Below, in pieces: positions 36,177 to 44,850 of a stretch of DNA of 64,000 bases. This stretch comes from Pedobacter sp. MC2016-24 (GTDB lineage Bacteria; Bacteroidota; Bacteroidia; Sphingobacteriales; Sphingobacteriaceae), in assembly GCF_015223055.1 (NCBI RefSeq), contig NZ_JADFBX010000006.1, forward strand, positions 278,171 through 342,170, read 5' to 3'. Position numbers and translations under genes: made by a program. The notes beneath the pieces were generated by a model, which saw nothing but the letters and a program-made list of their open reading frames with translations, had not been told where the DNA came from and did no database searches. Each line of letters opens with the position of its first letter. Positions within the stretch are counted from its first letter, which is position 1.

Positions 36177-37268
36177 ATGAATATCAATTTTAAAAATGTA
36201 GTGCTGTTTGCAGCTGTAGTTTCGATTCTTTTTTCCTGTAAAAAAGACCGGGGTGTAATTGAAGAAATGGCTGTTCCAGGTAAATATGAAAATGGCTTTT
36301 TCATCATTAATGAAGGCTGGTATGGTCATGGTACCGGATCTGTGAGTTTTTTTGATGCGACTGCAGGGACACTTCAGGACTCGGTTTTTCAAAAAGAGAA
36401 TGATGGCAAAACCTTCGATCCGGCAAGTTCTACCGTACAGTTTGCTACCATATTTAACAAGAACCTGTATGTGGTAAGTAAGGCCAGAGGGCCACTGGTA
36501 GTTGCTGATGCCATGACCTTAAAAGAAACAGGTCGCATTGCTGGGTCTACAGCATACGATTGGCGGGCATTTGTCGGCCTGAATGAAGATCTGGGTTTAT
36601 TAAGCAGCAGCAACGGGATTTACCAGGTTGATCTGAAAACTTTAAAGCCGGGGGATAAATTACCTGAAGTTACCGGGCAGACCGGTGATATGCTGAAGGC
36701 GGGAAATTATGTGTACACACTTTCTCAAGCCAGCGGTGCTGTCATTTATAACCTGAAAGACCTGACTGTGGCTAAAAAAATCAAAGGTGTGACATTGGGT
36801 TTTGCCCAAACTCCGGATAAAAAAGTATGGTATACTGCAGGTAAATTTTTATACAGCTCAGACCCAATAACCTTGGCTAAAGATAGCGTGGAACTACCTT
36901 TTACGCCTGCTACTACCTGGTTTGCCTGGTTCGCTTCGCCGATGATAGCTTCTACTAAAGACAATGCCGTTTATCTGTTAAAATCGCCATCCTTTGGGGG
37001 CGGTAAAGAATTGTACAGATACATCGCAGGTGATCCAACTTCTGTAAGCAAGCCATTTATTACTACACCCGATAAACAGTCTTTCTATAAAAAGAACCTG
37101 GGCTATAATCCAAAGACCAACCAGATTGTGACCACTACCGTTCAGGACGGCTACGGAGTGAATTATGCAGTTAACAACATCTATTTTTATGACGCGACAA
37201 GCGGAGCCCTGATTAAGCAGATGCCATATTCCGGATACTTTTTTCCAGCGATGTTTGTGTTTCATTAA
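36177..37268 (+). CDS. BtuG-like propeller lipoprotein (third, most divergent)
   Basis: A 363-aa lipoprotein (Cys after VSILFS) of the DUF5074/YncE-like kind. The start ENGFFIINEGWYGHGTGSVSFF matches the N-terminal blade of the other two copies; the C-terminus instead ends in FFPAMFVFH and lacks the VTDA-DY block. ATG 36177 is preferred because it gives a clean signal peptide; the longer frame from 36135 adds a Cys- and Arg-containing stretch without one. A 96-nt gap precedes it. The role could be in binding a different corrinoid, or a non-corrinoid ligand. Confidence 0.72.
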   Translation: MNINFKNVVLFAAVVSILFSCKKDRGVIEEMAVPGKYENGFFIINEGWYGHGTGSVSFFDATAGTLQDSVFQKENDGKTFDPASSTVQFATIFNKNLYVVSKARGPLVVADAMTLKETGRIAGSTAYDWRAFVGLNEDLGLLSSSNGIYQVDLKTLKPGDKLPEVTGQTGDMLKAGNYVYTLSQASGAVIYNLKDLTVAKKIKGVTLGFAQTPDKKVWYTAGKFLYSSDPITLAKDSVELPFTPATTWFAWFASPMIASTKDNAVYLLKSPSFGGGKELYRYIAGDPTSVSKPFITTPDKQSFYKKNLGYNPKTNQIVTTTVQDGYGVNYAVNNIYFYDATSGALIKQMPYSGYFFPAMFVFH

Positions 37269-37283
37269 AATAGTATAACTTTG
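37254..37283 (+). promoter_or_regulatory. Internal promoter ahead of the DUF6580-like gene
   Basis: TTTG (37254-37257), an 18-bp spacer and TAACTTTG (37276-37283) fit the Bacteroidota consensus. It overlaps the end of the third BtuG-like gene, so the membrane-protein gene could be expressed apart from the riboswitch. Confidence 0.45.
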
Positions 37284-37302
37284 TTTTATAATTTTTAAAG
37301 AC

Positions 37303-37884
37303 ATGTCTGATTTTAAATTCAACCCACGTACGGCAATATTGTTATTGTTTATCGTACTGATTAGTATCATCCGCATTGCCGCTCCTTTATCTGAGGGAAC
37401 AAAAGGAATTGCTAATTTCTCTGCGGTAGGTGCCATAGCACTATTTGGCGGGGCATATTTCAATACAAACATGAAAGCATTTGGTTTTCCAATGCTGGTT
37501 TTACTGCTTAGCGACTTTTTCATCGCAAAGACTTCCGGATATGGATTTTTCTATGCCGGCTGGTATTGGACTTACATTGCCTTTATCCTGATGGTATTGG
37601 TAGGTAAGGTAATCTTAACTAAGATTAATGTGCAGTCGTTTTTGATATCTACATTTGTGGGTGTTTTCATCCACTGGATTGTAGCTGACATCAGCGCGAT
37701 GTATATTCCGAATTTATATCCGCCAACAATAGCTGGCTTTTGGGCTTGCCTGGTTGCTGCCATTCCATTTGAACTGAATTTCTTATATGGTACTTTAGCT
37801 TATGGAGCAGTGATGTTCGGTGCTTTCGAATTGTTGAAATCTAAATACCCGTATTTAAGTTTGTCAAAAAGCGTTACTGCTTAA
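37303..37884 (+). CDS. DUF6580-like membrane protein, candidate transporter
   Basis: A 193-aa integral inner-membrane protein with about six hydrophobic helices, starting FNPRTAILLLFIVLISIIRI and including FSAVGAIALFGGAYF. This resembles the DUF6580 putative transport family, related in shape to S components of ECF transporters. No BtuC, BtuD or BtuF gene is in the operon, so this is the only candidate here for carrying a corrinoid, or a precursor such as a benzimidazole base, over the inner membrane. The family function is not established to my knowledge. It is the last gene before the terminator. Confidence 0.75.
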   Translation: MSDFKFNPRTAILLLFIVLISIIRIAAPLSEGTKGIANFSAVGAIALFGGAYFNTNMKAFGFPMLVLLLSDFFIAKTSGYGFFYAGWYWTYIAFILMVLVGKVILTKINVQSFLISTFVGVFIHWIVADISAMYIPNLYPPTIAGFWACLVAAIPFELNFLYGTLAYGAVMFGAFELLKSKYPYLSLSKSVTA

Positions 37885-37911
37885 ATCAAATCTAAATGTT
37901 AAAAATATTGG

Positions 37912-37939
37912 AGGCTGTCTGCAAAGACAGCCTTTTTTT
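37912..37939 (+). terminator. Intrinsic terminator closing the cobalamin operon
   Basis: AGGCTGTCT (37912-37920), loop GCAA, AGACAGCCT (37925-37933), then TTTTTT. A perfect 9-bp stem with a stable tetraloop and a T-run, 27 nt after the stop. Confidence 0.92.
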
Positions 37940-37985
37940 GTTATATTTATTGTAATACCAGTTTTAGTATTTTAGACGTCTCCCT

Positions 37986-39434
37986 ATGGTCAAAAAGTGC
38001 ACAACTTTTATTCCGCTCTCGCTTTCCTTGTTGCTTTCTCTCAGCGCAAGGGCTCAAACGACTACTTTAGCCGATTGTTTCAACATCGCCCGGCAGAACA
38101 ATATTGCGCTTAAACAAGCCCGGTCAGCCTTACTGTCCGGTCAGTACAATCTGCAGGCCGAGAAGAAGAGTTATTTACCTAAAGTAGACCTGCTGTCCAG
38201 TTACACTTATTTGAGCAGTCCGCTAACCGTTAATTTGCAAACGGTGAAAGATGGTATTGTAGATGGATCTTCTCAGCAGGCGGTAAATGCCGCCAATGAA
38301 GTCTTTAAAGAAATCACAGGCAATAATCTTTCTCAACCGGTACAGGACAGGATTTACAACACTTCTAAAAGCATCATCGGCAGTGCTTATCCGAATTATA
38401 ATCCAGAACTGAGCAGGCAATCTTACTTTTTGGCAGGCATTGGGGTTCGGCAACCCATTTTTTTGGGAAATAAGCTGGATGCGGCTACCAACCTGGCCGA
38501 ATCACTGGTCAGTACGGCGAGTATCAATGTCAATGTAGTTGGTAAAGAAGTCGACTTTCTAATTGCCCTGCAATACCTGCGTATTTTGTATTTGAATACC
38601 ATTTTAAGTAAACAGCAGCGGGTGGTTGATGCCATGGCAAAAAACAAGAATTACGCTGATGAGCTGGTGAAAAACCAGATACTGGCGCCATATCAGAAAA
38701 GCTGGACCAATGTTGTACTGATGCAGGCCCGGAGCCAGTTGAACAGTGTAAAGCTGGATCAGCAAAATGCCGGACTGGAATTGAATAAGCTCATTGGTGT
38801 TCCATTGGATTCGAATATTGTCATTACAGATACTTTACAGTTTAAAAGGGCTGCAACGGAGGTTCCGCAAACGGAATATTGGCGTGAAAACCCAATTTAT
38901 CAATTGGTGGGGAGTAAACTGGCTTATGCGAAAACTTCTGAAAAAATCAGTAAGTCTTTCGCATTGCCCAATGTATTTGCTATTGGTAATTATAACCTGT
39001 ATCAAAAAGATCTTCCAGTTACCATACCAGATTGGTTTGTTGGGCTGGAATTGCAGTGGAGCTTATTTAACGGGCAAACCCGCAAACGTACGCTGGCAGC
39101 ACGTCAACTGATTGATGAAGCCAAACTGGCGGAAGAAAATACGGGCTTATCGCTCCAGGTTCAATCCAGGGTGGCAAGGAATAAAATGACCTCCCTGCAA
39201 AATGAAGTCGAAGTACTGGATCAGGCAAGAAAGGATGCACAGACGACCAGTCGTTTAATTACGAGTCGTATGGAGAATCAATTGTCCTCTCCTAAAGACG
39301 TCAATGATGCCCTGCTCATCGAAACTGAAGTGGAAAAAGCCTATTATACTGCCGTAGTTGGTTATTATCTGGCCCTGGCCGAATATTACAATAGCCTGGG
39401 TAAACCACAGCAAATTACGCAATACATCAAATAG
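37986..39434 (+). CDS. TolC-family outer-membrane efflux protein
   Basis: A 482-aa precursor with a signal peptide ending LSARAQ. It has the TolC plan of two repeated halves with long coiled-coil helices: the first DCFNIARQNNIALKQARSALL, the second around NPIYQLVGSKLAYAKTSEK, with GLELQWSLFNGQTRKR as the family-typical strand before the last helices. It should form the outer-membrane exit duct for the HlyD/ABC-2 system downstream; HlyD starts 27 nt after its stop. Probably first gene of a four-gene export operon. Confidence 0.93.
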   Translation: MVKKCTTFIPLSLSLLLSLSARAQTTTLADCFNIARQNNIALKQARSALLSGQYNLQAEKKSYLPKVDLLSSYTYLSSPLTVNLQTVKDGIVDGSSQQAVNAANEVFKEITGNNLSQPVQDRIYNTSKSIIGSAYPNYNPELSRQSYFLAGIGVRQPIFLGNKLDAATNLAESLVSTASINVNVVGKEVDFLIALQYLRILYLNTILSKQQRVVDAMAKNKNYADELVKNQILAPYQKSWTNVVLMQARSQLNSVKLDQQNAGLELNKLIGVPLDSNIVITDTLQFKRAATEVPQTEYWRENPIYQLVGSKLAYAKTSEKISKSFALPNVFAIGNYNLYQKDLPVTIPDWFVGLELQWSLFNGQTRKRTLAARQLIDEAKLAEENTGLSLQVQSRVARNKMTSLQNEVEVLDQARKDAQTTSRLITSRMENQLSSPKDVNDALLIETEVEKAYYTAVVGYYLALAEYYNSLGKPQQITQYIK

Positions 39435-39461
39435 GTAGTTGTTAAGCATAAATTATACGCA

Positions 39462-40451
39462 ATGAAGAACATAATTAAAAACTATTGGGCATTATTGATT
39501 CCTGTACTCGCCGTGATCATCGCTTTATTTTTCTTTCTTAAGGGGAGTAGTACCGAGGATGATCAGTTGATTGGCATGGTCGATGCCTCGAGTATTGACG
39601 TAGCGGCAGAATTTCCAGGAAGATTAGACTCTTTACTGGTTTCGCAGGGCGATACGGTGAAGGCCGGGCAGTTGCTGGCCATATTGCGCTCTAATGAGAT
39701 CGATGCGGTGAAGGCACAGGCATTGGCAGCCATAGACGCTGCTAAAGGTCAGCAGGAGCTTCTTGCGCAAGGTGCAAGACCGGAGTTGATTGAAGCGACC
39801 GCTAAGCTGTACCAGATCAGTGAAGAGCAGTATAAGCTATTTAACACCACGTATCAGCGGATGGAGCGTCTGTACAATGCAGATGTAATTTCCGGCCAGG
39901 AGAAAGATGTGTTCTACTTCCGGTACCAAGCAGCAAAAAAGGAAATGGAAACGGCACAGCTAAACCTGCAAATGCTTAAAAATGGTGCCAGACCTGAACT
40001 CAAAAAAATGGCTAATGCTGTTGTAAGACAAGCAGAACAAGCCTACGCGTTAACCAAATCTTTAGGTGACAATACCCGTGTACATGCACCGGCCGATGGC
40101 GTAATTTCCAGCCTGGTGACGCATCAGGGAGAAATTGTATCCATTGGCTACCCAATGATGACCATTGAAAAGAAAAACTCGGTACTGCTCCGGTTTAACG
40201 TCCGGCAGGACCGGGCCAAAGGCCTGAAAGCGGGAGACCTGGCTAAAGTAACTGTACCGGGCTGCGGTCCTGAAACCTTTGCTGTTAAAGTGTCTGCAAT
40301 TTCACCAACCTTAGAATTTGCAAACTGGGTGCCATCAAAAGATAAAGGACAATTTGAGCTGAGGACATTTACAATCGAATTTAAACCTGAAAAGCCTGCA
40401 GACATCAAAGGCTTACGTTCGGGAATGACCGCTTCATTAATTTTACCTTAA
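39462..40451 (+). CDS. HlyD-family periplasmic adaptor
   Basis: A 329-aa membrane-fusion protein: N-terminal anchor helix (WALLIPVLAVIIALFFFL), biotinyl-lipoyl-like half-motifs (VAAEFPGRLDSLLVSQGDTVKAG near 45, and VHAPADGVISSLV near 207), a coiled coil between (about 75-195, with a repeated GARPEL), and a C-terminal beta domain. It links the inner-membrane permeases to the TolC protein upstream. The next gene begins 3 nt after its stop. The closest type known to me is the YhiI/YbhG kind of adaptor. Confidence 0.93.
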   Translation: MKNIIKNYWALLIPVLAVIIALFFFLKGSSTEDDQLIGMVDASSIDVAAEFPGRLDSLLVSQGDTVKAGQLLAILRSNEIDAVKAQALAAIDAAKGQQELLAQGARPELIEATAKLYQISEEQYKLFNTTYQRMERLYNADVISGQEKDVFYFRYQAAKKEMETAQLNLQMLKNGARPELKKMANAVVRQAEQAYALTKSLGDNTRVHAPADGVISSLVTHQGEIVSIGYPMMTIEKKNSVLLRFNVRQDRAKGLKAGDLAKVTVPGCGPETFAVKVSAISPTLEFANWVPSKDKGQFELRTFTIEFKPEKPADIKGLRSGMTASLILP

Positions 40452-40454
40452 TCC

Positions 40455-41639
40455 ATGCACAATTTAGGAAAAATCATATGGCGGGAGTGGATGCGCATAG
40501 TCACCTTACCAGTGTTTTACCTGGTCTTGTTGGTGGTGCCGGCTGTGCTTTTTTCTTTCTATGCGCTGATCTATGAAAAGCAAGACGCCAAGCATCTGAC
40601 ATTTGCCATTTGGGATGAAGACCGTTCGCCCATCAGCAGGCAGCTCATTTATTTGCTGCAGCAAAGGGAGACGCTTCAGATTACCAAAAGGGTAGGTAGT
40701 GAGGCTGAGGTACAGGCCATGATTCAGCGTGGGGAAATTCTAGGTGCGGTGCACTTCCCTGCAAATATGGAAAAAGATATTTTTAGTCGCCATGCCGCCA
40801 ATGTAACGTTATATACCAATGCGGCATCCCTGGTCCCTGCCAAATTGATTTACAAAGCGGTAGCCGAAGTCGTCATTACGGGAAGTTCCGGTGCCGTTTT
40901 GCAGAAGCTAGTCAAGACGGGGATGAAAGCAGATCAGGCCATGGCCATTGCCAACCCCATTAAGCTCAATTCCTATCAGCTTTACAATGCAACTTACAAT
41001 TACCAGGAGTACCTGGTACCTGGATTAATTACGGTGGGTATGCAGATGATCATCATCATCAGTAGTATGCTGGCCTTAAATTATGAATGGAAAACAAATA
41101 CCATGCTTGCACTGAATGAACTGGCCAATGGATCGGCGCTGACCATCGTTGCCGGAAAAACCATTGCGCATCTGGTAGTCTGCTGGCTCAATTTCGTCCT
41201 CATCGCATTTGTGGTATTTCCGGTTTTTGGAATCGGGGTGTCTTCTGCTACAGGTAAGTTTTTTTTGGTGTATACCTTGCTGTCTATAGCATGTTTAGGT
41301 ATTGGTATGTTTATTTCAGCTTTATTTAGAGATGTGATGCTGTCCGGTGATACAGCATTGTTTTACACCTCGCCTGCATTTGTATTCAGTGGTTTTACCT
41401 TTCCGCGATGGGCGATGCCCTGGTACGACCAGTATTATGCAACCATTATGCCTTATACGCCGTTTTTAGATGCTTTTTTTAAGGTCTATTATATGGATTT
41501 GCCGCTCAGGTATGCTCAGGCAGATTTGAATAAACTGCTGATATTTTGCCTGGTCACGTTCCCCACGGCCATTATTTTGTTCCAACGACAATTAAAAAAC
41601 GGTTTAAATGAAGAAACAGCCACAGCAATCGCTCATTAA
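40455..41639 (+). CDS. ABC-2 type permease (first)
   Basis: A 394-aa inner-membrane protein of the YhhJ/YbhR type. One helix near the N-terminus (VFYLVLLVVPAVLFSFYAL) is followed by a large periplasmic domain to about residue 175, then five helices. The segment YLVPGLITVGMQMIIIISSML and the ending of the bundle FVFSGFTFPRWAMPWY are typical of ABC-2 exporters. It needs an ATPase, but none is encoded beside it. It overlaps the next permease by 32 nt, so the two are coupled and probably form a heterodimer. Confidence 0.92.
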   Translation: MHNLGKIIWREWMRIVTLPVFYLVLLVVPAVLFSFYALIYEKQDAKHLTFAIWDEDRSPISRQLIYLLQQRETLQITKRVGSEAEVQAMIQRGEILGAVHFPANMEKDIFSRHAANVTLYTNAASLVPAKLIYKAVAEVVITGSSGAVLQKLVKTGMKADQAMAIANPIKLNSYQLYNATYNYQEYLVPGLITVGMQMIIIISSMLALNYEWKTNTMLALNELANGSALTIVAGKTIAHLVVCWLNFVLIAFVVFPVFGIGVSSATGKFFLVYTLLSIACLGIGMFISALFRDVMLSGDTALFYTSPAFVFSGFTFPRWAMPWYDQYYATIMPYTPFLDAFFKVYYMDLPLRYAQADLNKLLIFCLVTFPTAIILFQRQLKNGLNEETATAIAH

Positions 41640-42777
41640 ATTCCTGCTCAGGGAGGCTTCGCTGGTGGCAAAAGATCACAGTTTGCTGCTAACCCTGCTC
41701 ATTGCGCCTTTATTATACGCTTTCTTTTATGGCAGCATTTACATCAATAAAGAAGAAGAGAACGTGAAACTTGCGGTAGTGGACGACGATCAGTCCCGGC
41801 TGTCGCGTTTGCTGCAACAAAACATCGACAATTCACCAGTGGTTGAACTGATTCATTTTTCTAATCTCGGCGATGCGAAAGAACAGATGTACCGCGGTGT
41901 TTGCCAGGGTTATTTTTATATCCCTAAAGGCACCCAGAGCAATTTGTTAAGCTTAAAACAAAGTAATGTGGTACTCGCGGTAAATGCGGCAAGGTTCTTA
42001 CCCTCCAGTGACTTATTACTCAATGTGCAGCAAGTTTGCTTGACGATTGGTGCAGGCGTAAGATTACAGTATATCCAAAAGAGCGAAGGTTTAAATACAG
42101 CAACTGCCATGCAAAGTGTAATGCCCATTAACCTGGATTACCGGCCATTGTTTAATGAACGTTCCAGTTACGGTGCTTTTTTGTTACCGGCGTTGCTGGC
42201 TTTAATTTTGCAGCAAACATTGCTGATCGGCTTGTCGGAAAGTGTAGCCGGAGAACGTCATCATGGGGGATTGAAAGTATGGCTTGCTGGTGGAATTTCA
42301 CTGGCCATATGGGGTAAAGGCCTGTTTTACCTGATTCTTTTTGGTGCTTATGCTTTTTTCTTTCTCAACGTCAATTACCAGATTCTGGCTTTGCCCATGC
42401 GGGGAAATGTACTGGAACTTGCGCTGCTTTTCTTCCTGTTTATCGTCACTTTGATTCCTATGGCACAGTTTATTGGATCCTGGTTTAAAAGTCAGTTGTT
42501 GTGCCTCCAAATGATGGCTTTTTCCACCTATCCGATTTTTCTGATTACAGGTTATACCTGGCCGTTTGAGTCACTTCCTGTGTTTGTACAGTGGCTGTCC
42601 ATGCTGCTGCCCACCTCACCATTCATTAAAATATATACAGGTATGGTACAATCCGGAGCGGATTTATCCGCTTATAAGGGGGCACTGGTTCATTTATTGG
42701 TCCTCTGGCTTTTTTACAGTGGTCTTTGTTACCTCAGGCTACATCTACTCAAACGCAGATCAAATCCAGCCGGTTGA
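41608..42777 (+). CDS. ABC-2 type permease (second)
   Basis: A 389-aa partner of the permease before it, with the same plan: N-terminal helix LLLTLLIAPLLYAFFYGSIY, periplasmic domain, then five helices including LLPALLALILQQTLLIGLSES and TGYTWPFESLPVFVQWLSMLLP. The two permeases are about equal in length. With TolC and HlyD they make a tripartite exporter lacking only the nucleotide-binding subunit. Its stop is 3 nt from the stop of a convergent small gene. Confidence 0.92.
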   Translation: MKKQPQQSLIKFLLREASLVAKDHSLLLTLLIAPLLYAFFYGSIYINKEEENVKLAVVDDDQSRLSRLLQQNIDNSPVVELIHFSNLGDAKEQMYRGVCQGYFYIPKGTQSNLLSLKQSNVVLAVNAARFLPSSDLLLNVQQVCLTIGAGVRLQYIQKSEGLNTATAMQSVMPINLDYRPLFNERSSYGAFLLPALLALILQQTLLIGLSESVAGERHHGGLKVWLAGGISLAIWGKGLFYLILFGAYAFFFLNVNYQILALPMRGNVLELALLFFLFIVTLIPMAQFIGSWFKSQLLCLQMMAFSTYPIFLITGYTWPFESLPVFVQWLSMLLPTSPFIKIYTGMVQSGADLSAYKGALVHLLVLWLFYSGLCYLRLHLLKRRSNPAG

Positions 42778-42780
42778 TCC

Positions 42781-43068
42781 TTATTCGTTCAAAGCTGCGG
42801 TAATTTCTTCGCCAATTTCTTTAATGGTATGCTCGCATAAAACGAAGTCCAGGCGTTCCCTGCTCAGGTCCGGTTGGTATTGTGGTAAATCTCCCAGGGC
42901 GATCTCTTCGTCCGCAATCTGCTCCCAGCCTTCAGCATCTGCTTCTGGCCGGATGGCACCCACAATCTCTCCGTAGTACAACACTTTATAATACCCTTCC
43001 GGCTCGGGTAGTATGGTTAGCGTTACTTCCTTCTCGCCAAAACCAATGCTTATATTAAATGGTTTCAT
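42781..43068 (-). CDS. Small acidic hypothetical protein
   Basis: A 95-aa soluble acidic protein, not recognised. It starts MKPFNISIGFGEKEVTLTILP, a beta-hairpin-like pattern, then GYYKVLYYGEIVGAIRP, and ends in a predicted helix (TIKEIGEEITAALNE). Composition and start look like a real gene. It is tail to tail with the ABC-2 gene (3 nt apart) and 42 nt downstream of the STN-repeat gene on the same strand, so it may be the last gene of that operon. Confidence 0.65.
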   Translation of the reverse strand: MKPFNISIGFGEKEVTLTILPEPEGYYKVLYYGEIVGAIRPEADAEGWEQIADEEIALGDLPQYQPDLSRERLDFVLCEHTIKEIGEEITAALNE

Positions 43069-43110
43069 AGCCTAATAACCATCAAATCAGGCAATTGTTT
43101 GCAAGTTGGC

Positions 43111-44850
43111 TTACATAATTGTAATGCCCGCGTTAAAGCCCAGCCAGCCTTTATTATTGCCGCTAAAGCTATGATGTTTGTTGGGATAAACCTGTTGTTT
43201 GTAGTGCTTGGCACTTGAACCTGGCGGAGCATCGGTATTGTAGTAGTAATAGGTGGGCCCGGCAAATACGCCTATACCCTTAAATAGCTGTACCTGAAGG
43301 TTGGTTTGCAGTTTGTTTAAAGTATTACCAAAGTCAAAATTGCCAAGGTAGAGGTAATGAAAGGATAGTTCCGCGGCAATAGATATCCGTTTGCTGATGA
43401 TGAAATCATGCCCCAGACCGAGGCCCAGACTGCTCACTTTTGCGGTATCAGAGATATTGGTTCCAATGTACATCATCGAGTACAGCTTGGCATTTCCGGT
43501 TTTATATCCGACATTCACATTGGTGATGCTATTGGTAGATAGGCTGAGCTGATGATAACCATGTTTAACCAGATTGATCAATCCGATGCTGTAACCCGAA
43601 GAGCTGTCAGACAAATTGATCAGGCCGATTTGCACGCCATTCATGTTTTTGGCATAGTTAAATAATCCGGCAATCTGAATTCCTTTCAGCTCACGCGCTG
43701 TAATATTACCCAAGCCGGCCAATTGTGCACCATTTGTACTTTTTCCGACCAGGTTAATCAGTCCTGCTGCCTGCATTCCCAAAGACTTGCCATGGGTCAC
43801 ATTCATCAAGCCGGCCATTTCAAAGCCTGTTGAGTTTTTCCGGTTGTGATTGATCAACCCTGCAGCCTGCATACCGGTTTGTTCGCCTTGAACCTCGTTG
43901 TGTAAACCTGCCACCTGGAAGCCTTTCACCGAACCGCCAACAAGATTAAACAATCCGGCAAACTGGAGCTTGCTCATGTCACCTTTATTGATGTTGAACA
44001 GTCCTGCCATTTCAAAGCCATTGGAGCCTGCGGTATAGCCTCCCAGGACATTTAAGGAGACCTTATTGACTACCTGCGAACTCATCATCCCATGGGAGCT
44101 TAAACCTGGCGTAAAAGAAGCCTGGAAGGGGCTGTAGGCAAAGAAGTTTGGAATGTTTAGGTTTTGCAGTCTCTGTTTGGAAGAAATGAAGAAACGGCCA
44201 ATGCCGGAAGAACCTATAGCGTTATAGGGATTGACTTCATCATCCGCGCCTTTATAGCTGCCGGGTTTTACGGTAATGTCCGAAAGAAATACCAGGGTAG
44301 TGTCCCGGTAGGTGTCTTTACTTGCAGTGAGGATCACTTCTGAATGGTTCCCTTTGAACCTGAGCTTAAAATAACCGTTGTCATCGGTTAATGTAGATTG
44401 TAGCAAGCGTTTTTCATATACACTGGCTTGTTTTACTCTTTTACCCGTTTTAAGATCTGTGATATAACCGCTGATCAGATACAGTTGCTCGGCCGAAGTG
44501 ATGTTTTCTGGTTCTATAGTTAAGTGATTGGCTGCATACCTGAGGATAATGTACTCACCAGTTTCTTTATAATCTACTTTTCCATTAAACAACTGATCCA
44601 GGATGTCTCTGACATAAGCAGATTTGACATCAATGTTTACAATGCTGTCCTGCTTAAATAAGCTGCCGCTATAAGAGAAATAGAAGTCGCCGGCCTTGCT
44701 CATTTTATCCAGTACAGCAGATACAGGCTCCTGCCTGATGTTTAACGTCACCCTTTTATCCAGATTACGTGGGGGAGCAGAAACCAGGGGTTGCCCTTTG
44801 CAAATAGCGATCGTAAAGCTCAGCAATAACAATAATTTTAATTTGATCAT
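43111..44850 (-). CDS. STN-domain protein with LA_2272-type repeats, no TonB barrel
   Basis: A 579-aa secreted protein. After the signal peptide, residues 31-105 form an STN domain (VTLNIRQEPVSAVLDKMSKA) and 123-190 a CarboxypepD_reg-like domain (LISGYITDLKTGKRVKQASV). Where a SusC would continue with plug and barrel, residues 275-430 are a run of about ten 15-16-residue repeats of the pattern G-x-Q-x-AGL-x-N, followed by a 140-residue beta-rich end. The repeats match the protein at 47905. It overlaps the FecR gene by 4 nt. The STN domain and gene order imply it signals to FecR; what it senses is unknown. Confidence 0.8.
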   Translation of the reverse strand: MIKLKLLLLLSFTIAICKGQPLVSAPPRNLDKRVTLNIRQEPVSAVLDKMSKAGDFYFSYSGSLFKQDSIVNIDVKSAYVRDILDQLFNGKVDYKETGEYIILRYAANHLTIEPENITSAEQLYLISGYITDLKTGKRVKQASVYEKRLLQSTLTDDNGYFKLRFKGNHSEVILTASKDTYRDTTLVFLSDITVKPGSYKGADDEVNPYNAIGSSGIGRFFISSKQRLQNLNIPNFFAYSPFQASFTPGLSSHGMMSSQVVNKVSLNVLGGYTAGSNGFEMAGLFNINKGDMSKLQFAGLFNLVGGSVKGFQVAGLHNEVQGEQTGMQAAGLINHNRKNSTGFEMAGLMNVTHGKSLGMQAAGLINLVGKSTNGAQLAGLGNITARELKGIQIAGLFNYAKNMNGVQIGLINLSDSSSGYSIGLINLVKHGYHQLSLSTNSITNVNVGYKTGNAKLYSMMYIGTNISDTAKVSSLGLGLGHDFIISKRISIAAELSFHYLYLGNFDFGNTLNKLQTNLQVQLFKGIGVFAGPTYYYYNTDAPPGSSAKHYKQQVYPNKHHSFSGNNKGWLGFNAGITIM

